Shown here: piece by piece, positions 1 to 8,988 of the stretch
How positions within the stretch are numbered: the stretch's first letter is position 1
Layout of the letters: each line of letters opens with the position of its first letter
Assembly: GCA_024195585.1 (NCBI GenBank)
Contig: SWBL01000578.1
Coordinates: forward strand, 1 to 19,008
Reading direction: 5' to 3'
Source: Aureobasidium sp. EXF-3400
Taxonomy: Eukaryota; Ascomycota; Dothideomycetes; Dothideales; Saccotheciaceae
Length of the DNA: 19,008 nucleotides
Made by a program: the position numbers and the translations under genes
Notes under the pieces: generated by a model
Seen by the model: the letters and a program-made list of their open reading frames with translations, nothing else
Databases searched by the model: none
Told to the model about the DNA's origin: nothing

Positions 1-654
1 GTGCTGCAATACTAGCGTACGAGTCTGTTGTTCCAGTAACTAATGAGGATTGCAGTGATCCCCAGTTTGGTGCTGATTCTTGCAAACTCTTTAGGTCGAG
101 AGCTAGCGCTGTGACAGTGCTTTGCAACTGCTTGATCTCGTTCTTATATTCGTTTTCTTTTTCTACTGCTCTTGCTCTTTCCTCCTGGGCTCTAGTTCTG
201 TCCTTTCTTTCCTTTTCTTCCATTCGTAGTAGGTGTCTCATAACGTCGCTAATCGTAGGTGCACCTTGTGTTGTGCGGTGTCTCTATCTTGTACGCTCGG
301 TGTCTGACTGCCTCGCGACGGCGATACTTCTATGGCCTCGTTCCATTGGGCGCTATTCTTCTCTGAGCTCCTAGTGACCATTCTTGTCGCTGTCGGCGAT
401 GACTTCTTCCTAGGCGTAGCCTCTGCCGATGCAGAGTCTGAGTCGTTGGTGAATCGACTATCGCGTCTTGGAGGACTTCCTTCCGCTCCACCCTGTCTAC
501 CTTCTCTTTTTCTCTTTTCTGCATGTTCTCTGCCTCTTATGACCTGATCATCCCCTCCCTGAACCTCCACGCTACCCTGCTACAACAGTTCGAACCTCCC
601 TTCGCCTGCTATACCTCCACCTCTTGCTCCTCCTCGGCCTCTCGGAGCTGGCAT
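1..654 (-). pseudogene. LINE (Tad1-like) ORF1 relic, 5' end, runs off left edge
   Basis: Reading leftwards from an ATG at 654, the frame begins with an RG-rich stretch (MPAPRGRGGARGGG) and hits an in-frame TAG after 24 codons. It then stays open through a basic, Ser/Arg-rich low-complexity region (to 238). The frame must shift by one base near 270-300 to continue into a coiled-coil segment containing SDVMRHLLRMEEKERK and IKQLQSTVTALALDLKSLQ, followed by TDSYASIAA at the window edge. From memory, a basic N terminus, an E/K-rich coiled coil and a short S-Y-A-x-(V/I)-A-A segment are typical of ORF1 (gag-like, RNA-binding) of fungal Tad1-clade LINEs. The stop plus frameshift mean this copy is dead. 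Reverse transcriptase, expected further left, is outside the window, so the LINE assignment rests on ORF1 alone. An unrelated coiled-coil gene is the alternative. Confidence 0.5.
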
Positions 655-2438
655 CTCGACCCCGCACCGTGGCGCTTCGCTGTAAATTCAAGGGAATCAC
701 CAGGAGACACTGCTCCAGCTTGTAGTACAATAATAAATGATGAGTTCGATGATTTTGTTTCCGGACCACCGATACGTTAATATCAGTGTGGTAAGCGTTT
801 CAAAAACTGATAAGAGGATAGCCAAGAAATGCTCACTCTCAAGGCGAAGAACAGGGTTGTCCAAGCAACAAGGAGGGAAGATCAAGTGACAAGAACAAAC
901 GCCATCTTCCTCCAACTTAATCCCGTAGACGTAGTCTTTGAGCCTAGTCTTGGACTCGGAGTGCACTAGGATGGCCATGTCCATTCTGTATGATACATTA
1001 TATGTCTTGTTGCTGCCTACCTCTGACGGTGCTCTGTTGACCCAAAGCAAGAACTTTCCGGTGGTTGTCTCAAAAAGTTCTCATACTATGTCTCTTGTCG
1101 TAGGGTGACTAGAAGTAAAAGCCTTTGATCAATTCCACATGACTCTGCAGACTGGGCTTTCTAGATCCAATCGTAGCAGAAATAATTCGGAAGGACCGAG
1201 AAGGCTCACAATCCTCCGCTACCCAAGATCGCAAGACGATGTGGTTGTCAAAGATCAACAGCTTCCTAAGACTCTCAAGTGCATACCGGCAAGAGGAGAC
1301 GGTGACTGATACCACGAAATTTCGCAGCTTAGTCTCGCGAAAGGAAAAAGAAAATTGGCCTTCTGCGGTATCGAAACCTCGACTGCGAGGTGGACGGCCT
1401 GGCTCTTGCGGTGGCTTTCATACAGGCTTGCTTCTGATTGTTGCCCTTGTGCCGGAGACTTCATCGAAGAATACTTCTTTAAGCACCTCAGCTCGGTTGC
1501 AGTGACATCTAGCGTCAATATGTCACCACAGCAGATGCGTCGGTCACTCCGCAGAGTATGCTCAGCACTCGGAACGGAATGAGGTCGGTGTTGCTACGTG
1601 AGATCACACTACACCTTTCGACCATTTCGGGTGCGACATTCAACCTGAGCACTGGATCACCAAGGCCAGAAGGAGCCAACTTGACACTGAAAGTAGACCT
1701 TGACAGTCAACCTGGTGGTGATCGATCCGGGCCTGGCAACTGACACCGTGATGCGGCTCATGGATAAGCACAGCTTTACTCAAGAGTGTTGAGGTACATG
1801 CCATACTGTTTTGAAACTACCTAAATATGGAAAGCCCTCGATGCTAGAGAACGAGTTACACTCCCACCCGGCCGGGCTTTGTGGCGACAATGAGCAGCCC
1901 TGACTCGTACAGAAGACAGGAATGGTGGGGAATGGCAGAAATTGAAGGTTGCCTTGCACTGCAAAAGCAAGTCGTGATCGCTCAGCAACTAGGCCGCAAA
2001 GTACAAATCCAATTCAAGATCCCTTGCGGAAAAGTCGAGAGCCCTATGGAAACACAGGGATGACAAGACTGGAGGCGTGAGCAGCAGAGGATAGGAGTGG
2101 TCAGGCAGCGTAGAGCATGTAACGGAGTAAGACAAGGAAGCAGAGTAGGATGAAGGAAGACGAAGCGCGATAGCGCGACGCGCGCGTGTCGATGTCGTTG
2201 TCGGTGGATACAGTAGTGACTACAGCACATCGACGATCAGAAAGCGCAGCGCTAGGCCGCTACATTGGCAGAGCGGCAGCGACAGCGCACCGCCTGCCAA
2301 GGCCCATCTAGACAAACAGTGCAAACTTTGGAGCGGATCGAGGGCCGAGTCGTGCTGACTGGATAACATTACAGCAATGGTTCAAAACAAAGCAAGACTT
2401 GACAGCACCACGGACGCGACGTGATCCAACTCGCAAGC
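655..2438. other. Gene-poor stretch; possible heavily decayed minus-strand coding relic
   Basis: No intact gene is supported. On the minus strand, several adjoining open stretches in different frames (about 1705-1518, 1518-1255, 1417-1109 and 1080-697) read like protein, for example FRETKLRNFVVSVTVSS and KTYNVSYRMDMAILVHSE. Stops and frame changes separate them, and no GT-AG introns were found that join them. They could be fragments of one dead gene, or chance. The 5' boundary of the LINE relic presumably lies near 700-830, but no target-site duplication was identified. The stretch from 2060 to 2420 is GC-rich with CpG-rich runs (gcgacgcgcgcg near 2175) and shows no recognisable feature. Confidence 0.35.
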
Positions 2439-3847
2439 ATGGCGACTTCGAGAGGTCGGGTCGTGCTCCGCGATATGAGCGACATATTCCCGCCTCCATT
2501 ACCGACCGAATACCTCTTTCTCGAAGGTGGACAGCCGCTCAATCACAAGATTAGCGTGCGTCACCCACACAATAACGATGTGCTCTTCACCTTGTTCGCT
2601 TGGGACCATAAAGACGGCGCTCTCCACTACGGCCTGCTCCATACGGCATGCGCAATAATCGCCGACAATCGTCACGATGGCTATCTGAGTGCATCCAGAA
2701 ATCCTAATGCCGAACGCATCGCTCTGAACCACGACGACCTCGTCCCCTGCCAGCCGCCCGACTCACTACTTCCACGTACCAGATGAGCCCGATTATCCCG
2801 TCGTTCCGACCTTTGACGACTGGCGATTCCCGAACTCGTTACCCTCGGCCTGGCTCTCCGTCTCGACAGACGATGACAACAACGCTGCCCAAGCCACAAC
2901 GCAATCGAACTTCAGTGCTGGAGTCAAGATGCGCGACCGGACATGCCGGCTCAGCAAACCACCCGTCTGCTACTGAGACTGCCCATCTCTGTCCTGAGAA
3001 AGAAGAGGCTTGGTACCTGCGTAATGACATGCAAGTGTGGAATCTCAATCAGATGCCGAATCACATCAACATGACTAGGGACATTGCCAACTGCCTCCTC
3101 CTTTGCTCCAACCTTCACAACACCTTCGATGATCGCATCTGGGTCTTCTTCCCCAAGGGATCTAACACGCTCGTCGCCCACTTCCTTCAAGCCGCCCCCG
3201 ACCAGGCCGCGCTATATCACAATGTCGCCACGCGCCCTGTACAGTGCGAGCCGCATTTCATCTATGCAAGGTTTGCTTGGGCTATCATAAGCTTGCTTAG
3301 GGCCTATCTCAGCAAATCGACGCCGAGAAGAGTCAAGGTATGGGTAGCGTCTGAAAACGAATGGCAAGAAAGAATAATGGACGGCCAACAACTTCGACGC
3401 TATGTTCGTCCCTCGCGAAGCACAAGTCCAACGAAAAGATCCCGTGAATTGGAAGACACTGGTGTCGAACTCGAGGATCTCAGGATGACCAAGAGACACA
3501 AATACTCCAGATCCGTTGCTACCGAGTCCGAGTCCACTGCCCAAAGCACCGTAACTGGCCCTAGTCTTGCCGGTGACGCTGATGACTGCAGTGGTTGTAT
3601 TCACGTTCACGAATCAGCAGATTCGGCTGATGAGCAGGGCGAATTGGAGGAGGACCTAGTCTTAATGAGAAGAAGGTTTCCCCAGCTGGAAGGCATGCCT
3701 GAGTCTCAAAAGCCAATGAGCTGGTATCCGGGTTGGCGACGCGTTGAACGTTTGAAGCAGACATGCATTGCTGCTGATCGCAGGCGGTGCGGTCCGTTCC
3801 TTCACCGGATGCTCAGCAGGTCGTTGCGAGCAACCAGTACGCTGTAA
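2439..3847 (+). pseudogene. HNH_2-type nuclease-like gene broken by two frameshifts
   Basis: The gene is readable in three successive frames. Frame 1 runs from ATG 2439 to about 2730 and ends near GYLSASRNPNAERI. Frame 2 runs from about 2740 to 2970 and contains THYFHVPDEPDYPVVPTFDDW and VKMRDRTCRLS. Frame 3 runs to TAA 3847 and contains ETAHLCPEKEEAW, DIANCLLLCSNLHNTFDD and WVFFPK. The C-R-L-S start, A-H-L-x-P, the Asn of DIANCLLL and the His of NLHNTFDD match, from memory, the fungal HNH_2 (HNH endonuclease-like) layout, where the His and Asn residues bind metal. The C-terminal part is low complexity with basic patches (SPTKRSRELE), then RRRFPQLEG and MSWYPGWRRVERLK, a tail I associate with the same fungal family. 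Both breaks shift the frame in the same direction. Intron candidates across them do not restore phase. Conceptual length is about 470 residues. Natural decay is likelier than two assembly errors, though errors remain possible. Function in fungi is unknown. Confidence 0.7.
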
Positions 3848-4840
3848 CTGGCTGTGAAAGTGTTGCGTTTGCATCAATCACCGGTGAAGATAGTGGTGAC
3901 GACAATTGTTCCTACATGCAAGGAGATTGAGAGGTCTGTTACCGACAAAGAGGCTTCCGCGAAGCGACATGGCTTACGCCCTCCACCGACAATCATGTCG
4001 ACCACCGCAAACTACGGATTCTGGCAAGAGGCCAAGAGATTATCTGCATATCATGAAAACACGATCCTACGGCGTACCCTTCTACATTGGAACCCACGAG
4101 CGCTTTTCAGGGATCTGGAAAAGGATTCCGACTCCCCTGCCAGAGCTGGCTTACGACAGCTCAAAATAAACTTCTATGAAGAGAGCGACCGCCGTGTTAT
4201 GGCTAGGAAGAAGTTCACTGGAGGCACCGGTCGAGTCTGTGGAGCACTTTTAATCCACAATCTGTACGCTCTCTTCCGTGGCGTGGTCAACTCACAAAGC
4301 TTCATGAGTGTCATCAGTCAAGGAGCCCACTGTCATACCTCTTCGCGAAATATCTAAGCACACTTGCTCGCACACTTGTTTAGAAGCACATTCTGTGTGT
4401 AATAATCACGAAGAGAAGTGGGAGGGTTGTCAATGTGAACACAAGCGCGTGAGCTTGTCACATAGCCCTACTTCTCTACACGATTCAAGATGAATGATAG
4501 CGCGTGGCTGACGCGTAGGTGACGCGCGAGCGACGATCTCCGCCCCACTCAAGCTCGACGCGTAAGGATAAATGCGACTAATTTGGGCAACCCTTGGCGA
4601 CCAGCCACCAAGAGTCGGTCCCCCGCCCACCGATCGAGAAAACAAAAGCAGGGGAATCTCCCCCTCGACGTCGCATCTAACATTCTTCCTCTTTTCGCCC
4701 ACGACCCGACTTGTGGTGCGTCAGTCGATCATTCGTTTTTACCTTGCTACCATCGCTCCTGACTGCTTACATGCATACTATTTAGGTGACGCTCCATTTT
4801 CTTTTTCTTTTCCCTTCTCTTTCTTCTTCGTCACCTCCCC
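3848..4840 (+). other. No confident gene; one open frame and a pyrimidine-rich tract
   Basis: A plus-strand frame open to 4357, with an internal ATG at 3995, reads TTANYGFWQEAKRLSAYHE and RARALFRDLEKD-like text (NPRALFRDLEKD). I do not recognise a family, and it may be a degraded downstream extension of the HNH locus or noise. At 4440-4570 there are several GACGCG/GCGCG words. At 4796-4829 a run made almost only of C and T precedes the tandem repeat; pyrimidine-rich tracts are common in fungal promoters, but the next start codon is about 740 bases away. Confidence 0.3.
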
Positions 4841-4967
4841 GAGTCAGGGCTGCTCTCAAAGCCCGGTTGGGTGGCTGGGGTAGGTTGGGGTCTGCTTCAG
4901 AGTCGCTCGAGTGTCGACTAGCAGGATGACAGTGTTCGAAGGCAGACCATCATTTCGAAGTCTAGTT

Positions 4968-4982
4968 GCACTTCCAAAGTGC
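4968..4982. repeat. Inverted repeat A in repeat unit 1 (and 5263-5277 in unit 2)
   Basis: GCACTTCCAAAGTGC can form a 6-bp stem. The unit 2 equivalent, GCACTTTCAAAGTGC at 5263-5277, keeps the stem while the centre differs. Confidence 0.6.
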
Positions 4983-5341
4983 TTCTAGGGTCTGTAGGGT
5001 CCAGTCGCCGATCGTTGAATGTGGCCACAAACTACATATCAACGTGCGGATCAGCTGTGTCTGATCTGTTAGGGACTAGATGCCGGCTACGGAGCGATCG
5101 TTTTTGCTAGTCTGCTTTGCAGTCATATCTCTGGCGAGTCAGGGCTGCTCTCAAAGCTCGGTTGGGTGGTTGGGGTAGGTCGCGGTCTGCTTCAGAGTCG
5201 CTCAAGCGTCGGCTAGCAAGATGGTAGTTTTCGAAGGCAGGCCATCATTTCGAAGTCTAGTAGCACTTTCAAAGTGCTTCTAGGGTCTGTAGGGTCCAGT
5301 TGCCGATTGTCTTATGGGGTCACCGACTCAATTTTGACGAG

Positions 5342-5362
5342 CAGATCAGACCGGCTGATCTG
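5342..5362. repeat. Inverted repeat B in repeat unit 2 (and 5048-5067 in unit 1)
   Basis: CAGATCAG and CTGATCTG flank ACCGG, giving a perfect 8-bp stem. In unit 1, GGATCAG and CTGATCT (5048-5067) flank a different 6-base loop. The sequence around this element is the most diverged part of the repeat, yet the stem arms persist. That suggests a cruciform, a protein-binding palindrome or an RNA hairpin, but chance cannot be excluded with two copies. Confidence 0.55.
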
Positions 5363-5570
5363 TAGGGGCTGGAAGCCGACTGTCGTTACGATCATCTCTG
5401 TTAGTCCGCCTTGCAGTCATATCTCTGGCGAGTCAGGGCTGCTCTCAAAGCCCGGGTGGGAGGGTTCTACGCTTCGTGCGTGGGGTTCTCATTCTTACTC
5501 ACTTAGTCATCTCCTGGAATATGTACTCAGCTGACAAGTAATGCTCTGTAGCTACATTTGATCAACCCAA

Positions 5571-7616
5571 ATGGAATCAATCGTTGTCGCTCCCAAAACA
5601 CTTGCTCAAGTTTGTCTGCAGGATGGTTCAACATCGCACCAATATACCATGGACATGATGTTTGAAGAAGACACGTTCTATTGCAAGCTCAGCACCTCTG
5701 CACGCCTGAACGACTCTCACAAGAAGCTGTCAATCTATCTCTTCCTTGACGCTAGCCATGTTGAATCTCTGGAAGTCTGCGACAACGAAGCGGACGTCAT
5801 CCTTCCAAGCGTCACGAGCTGCTTCGTCGAGCGAGCTTTTTGTGCTTCCCCGGGAGAGATCGTTGGGCTGCGATTTGTCTTGAAACGCCACGCACCTCTA
5901 CTTGCTCCCGACTCGATTCTACAGAAAAAACCATCTTCATATGATAAGATAAAAGCCCTGCTGCAGATCGGTCAGAGTGGATCATTTAGAGTCTACGTGC
6001 CGTCGAGCGCAATAAGTATGAAGCATCTTTCAGCTCTCTGTCATGCGCTGGCTACGCGTGACCTGAAGTATGCTCCAGAAGGGATCGTCAAGTCGTTATA
6101 TCCGAGGGATACCAACAAGCTCATCACGCGTCTCGACGATATATCGAGTTTGTACCCTCAGGGTCTACCTCCCTATGATTTTTCGACGGTTGTAGGGACC
6201 CGCGACGACGAGTCGACAGGTCAATCAGACTTCGATCCTGCAAGCGGCTCCAGAGCAAGCAGGAAGAGGCGAATATCATCTCTAGCATCCCGTCAAACAC
6301 CTGCCAAGCGACAACTGTTCACGGAGAAAGCCGCCCCTAATCCCTGGGAACCAGCGATCGCAGCTCAGGGCACCCAGATAGCTGCTCTTTGTGCACAAAT
6401 CTCAATTCTACGTGAAGAGGTTCAGCAACTTCGGCACGCAAATGTGGCCGATGCTAGACCAACCCCAATTCCATACTGCGTATCGCCTAGTCGGGCCAGC
6501 ACTGTCGTGAATACTAACGAAGAATTCGTCATGATAGTCAGAGACAATGTCATTAATCAACAAGAACAAAGAGCATGGTTAGGTACGGATTTCGACTACA
6601 ACGATGAGCAGGTATGTACGCAAGGGCTGCTGAAACGTCGACGGCCAGATAATTTACCACTTTAAGTGACGGGACTCTAGCCACTGCGTTATCGGGTGCT
6701 TTTTGGAAAGCCAGGAGTGGTTGCGGGGAGTCATGAAAAATGCTGACTGTACTAGATTGGACTTCCTCATCCGTGCACTCCACCGCCATGGTCCCCTACC
6801 GAGGTTAATACCCCCACTGAAGTCAGCACGCCCACTAAAGCTATCGCCGCTACTCGTGGTCACAGCTCTGTCGACACAGATACCCCGACCAATGCCAACG
6901 TGTCCTTTCAAGCTCAAACTTCCAGTACTCATTGTCCTTCGTCACCACATATTCGTCCGACGTTCCTTGCACGCGGAACTAAAATCGAGAGAGAGAACGC
7001 TTTGAAGGCGCAGCACGTGCGAGAGATGTTGGAAGCATTACCCAATGAACTTGTTCTGGAGATTCTGAGCGGATCGAGAGTGCAAGACCTCCTTGCTATA
7101 CAACAGGGACCGGCACAAGCGAAGATTCCATCCAGCTCCGACCAGTTTGCTGTTACTAAGGTTAAGCAAACTGTGACAGGTCACATGGACACGGATAAGT
7201 ACACTGATGAGTTTTTCAACCAAAAAGTCAAACAAGCCTTCAAGTCGCTCGTCCACCAGCGTCTCGACCGCCTTGTTCATGACCAGTTACCCTTGGCTGC
7301 AGAGCTGTTCTTCCGCAGTGCCGTCGAAGACCTTCGCGACCAGTTCTATGAGGACTGCAAGATGAATGAAGCCAGCCTTAGCGAGACAGTCGACGAGGGT
7401 TGCACCACGCTGCACGTCGAGACCGAGAAGTGTACAACAGAGATCCACGATCTGATACAGGATCGGCTCGACGAACTTGAGCATCAGAGCAATAAATTCA
7501 AAATAAGTACTGGCGAGCAACTCGCCTGTCTTGGCTATTGGTCCAATCAGTTTGCGGAATCGAATGGAAATCAAAAGCACGCTACGAAGATCACGGAAAG
7601 ATGCATGTCTGTGTAG
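5571..7616 (+). CDS. Uncharacterised 633-residue fungal protein with NLS-like region and coiled coil (two exons)
   Basis: Exon 1 is 5571-6611, exon 2 is 6756-7616. The 144-bp intron has donor GTATGT, branch point GCTGAC at 6742-6747 and acceptor CTAG. It is phase 0 and removes an in-frame TAA at 6663-6665. The join gives YNDEQ-IGLPHPCTPPPW, and exon 2 has no good start of its own. Residues 1-205 look globular. Residues 230-247 are basic and NLS-like (RASRKRRISSLASRQTPAKR). Residues about 264-290 are a short coiled coil (LCAQISILREEVQQL). Residues 350-425 are T/P/S-rich, and LPNELVLEIL at 442-451 resembles the start of an F-box, though the rest is not clear. The C-terminal 170 residues are helical and charged (FNQKVKQAFKSLVHQRLD). 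I associate this plan with a large uncharacterised ascomycete family, from memory only. Function is unknown; a nuclear scaffold role is a guess. Confidence 0.75.
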
Positions 7617-7774
7617 TCGACTTGTCAAACAGACCAACCTATCGACTTTACGCCTTAGGTCCATAGTCGTTGTTAACAGGATTCATGAGAAGGAAAGCCT
7701 CGATCCGGAAAGCGCCATATCGAATCCTGTTATACAGCGACAACCGAACTTTTGCATGGAAACCCCGCCTCACC

Positions 7775-7890
7775 GTCAGCACAGCACTGCCGGCGTGCGG
7801 TGCTCGTACGAGACCAAACAAGACCGGTCTGTCGTCAACCAGTATAGCCCTATCGGCCTGTGGTACCCGTACGAGCCCAGATATCGTACC
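7775..7890. repeat. Diverged 63-bp tandem duplication
   Basis: Anchors CGTACGAG at 7805 and 7868, each preceded by CGGC(G/C)TG(C/T)GGT(G/A)C, give a 63-base period. On the minus strand the two units read GLVRVPQADRAIL and GLVRAPHAGSAVL in one frame. The units are too diverged for a recent duplication. Confidence 0.5.
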
Positions 7891-8794
7891 TGTCTCTTTC
7901 AATCCAGACAGGTCGGCATCCAACATTGTCTTTCGCTAGATCCTGCGTGATGGCGGCAACGTTGTGGAGTTGCGACGGGCTGGATACAAGCGTGGGTGCA
8001 CAGCTCTCGAGCACGTTCTCTCTGCATCATTTGGGGTATATCCTTGCTCTTTCTGTGCTACGAGGCGCGTGTAGAGTTTGGCGAGAACAAGCGAGAACGG
8101 AGTTAACTCTCCCTGGATGACTTGTGATCCCGATAACGCCCTCTTAACAAGAAGACTGGAAGACAACAAAAAACCTCTTGGCTACAAGAACAGCGGTGGG
8201 TGACGGCAATGGACGGCTGCTAGATGGCTTCCCCGTATCTCTTTCTTCCCATCAAGGTGGATTTTGGCCCGAGCTCGTGCGCTTTGTTGGGCTTTGTCGC
8301 TCTTGTCTATTGCTTTTGCTTCAACTATCCTGGCAACATTCGACATGTATCCACGTTGGCCACTCTTAAAATTAGCCCATCTGAACTTGCTCCTGGACAA
8401 TATTGCAGCCCTCCGAATGATGCCAGTTCATGATGTTATTGGCGATATTGACAGTCACGTTGACAGGGCCCAGTTGTTATTTGCACTTCCACTTACCCAC
8501 CGCCACGTGCATACTCAACGTGACTTCCACCGGCAAGGATGACTGAAGCTAGGAATCCATGAGACTCTGCTTATCTCTACATATCAAGTCAACCCCGCAA
8601 TGCAGCTTTTGCAATAGTGATACTTTGCCTGTCGACTTTGACAGGTTAGTGCTCTACCTTGACATCGATAAGCTTATCTACGGACATCCCATCAAAGCCT
8701 TGTCGTAGCGATCTTTATCGTTATGTAAGCAATAGAAGAGCCTCGAGGAAATTCCGAATGGGAAATGATCCCGTCTAATTGCGGCCAAAAGGAG

Positions 8795-8854
8795 GCTGCA
8801 TCCTGAACCACAAAGCTTTCTGATGCCGCATCCGGAACGACAAAGCTCTCTACA
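8795..8854. repeat. 30-bp tandem duplication upstream of kinase gene
   Basis: Two adjacent 30-base units begin GCTGCATCCTGAACCACAAA (8795) and GCCGCATCCGGAACGACAAA (8825), with about six differences. On the minus strand they read ESFVVPDAAS and ESFVVQDAAS within an 83-codon frame (8946 down to 8692) whose ATG lies 43 bases from the kinase start on the opposite strand. The duplication is certain; a minus-strand gene is doubtful. Confidence 0.7.
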
Positions 8855-8988
8855 TCCATTCCGTCCTTCGAACGTGGTTCAGCTTTTGAGCAGCAAATCT
8901 TCTCAGCTTTGCCATTTGTTACACAACACAACACTACGTCCGCCATCAAGTTTTCGATAGATCTCCACGCGCTTGCAAGCACACCACC

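Larger units (their letters stand above)
4841..5459. repeat. Tandem direct repeat, period about 295 bp, about 2.1 copies
   Basis: Unit 1 covers 4841-5135, unit 2 covers 5136-5429, and a truncated third unit of about 27-31 bases starts at 5430. Each begins with GAGTCAGGGCTGCTCTCAAA. The first 175 bases of units 1 and 2 are nearly identical (mostly transitions), the part at about 5005-5100 versus 5300-5395 is clearly diverged, and the last 30 bases (GCAGTCATATCTCTGGC) are again almost identical. Each unit contains two inverted repeats and the words CTAGGGTCTGTAGGG. No coding frame is conserved between the copies. The array ends about 110 bases before the start codon of the 633-residue protein gene, so it occupies that gene's promoter region. 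Confidence 0.9.
7617..8988. other. Intergenic region with two small diverged tandem repeats
   Basis: No gene is supported. A diverged 63-bp duplication lies near 7775-7890, anchored by CGTACGAG at 7805 and 7868. A 30-bp tandem duplication lies at 8795-8854. The stretch just before 8989 (ACACAACACAACAC near 8922-8935) is A/C-rich, as expected of a fungal 5' untranslated leader, and belongs to the downstream kinase gene. Open frames at 8224-8542 are in competing frames without recognisable motifs. Confidence 0.5.

Noticed and set aside
2698..2764. Possible intron (GTGCAT to CCAG, about 65 bases) to explain the first frame change in the HNH-like gene
   Set aside because: Its length leaves the wrong phase and the donor is poor; a frameshift is the simpler reading.
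3212..3610. Minus-strand ORF of 132 codons
   Set aside because: Shadow of the HNH-like gene, which has clear motifs on the plus strand.
3854..4357. Plus-strand frame of 167 codons after the HNH-like gene
   Set aside because: Starts without a strong ATG, has no recognised motif and overlaps another open frame; mentioned only as part of a gene-poor stretch.
6703..7005. Plus-strand ORF of 100 codons between the two large open stretches
   Set aside because: It overlaps the intron end and exon 2 of the 633-residue gene in another frame and is only a shadow.
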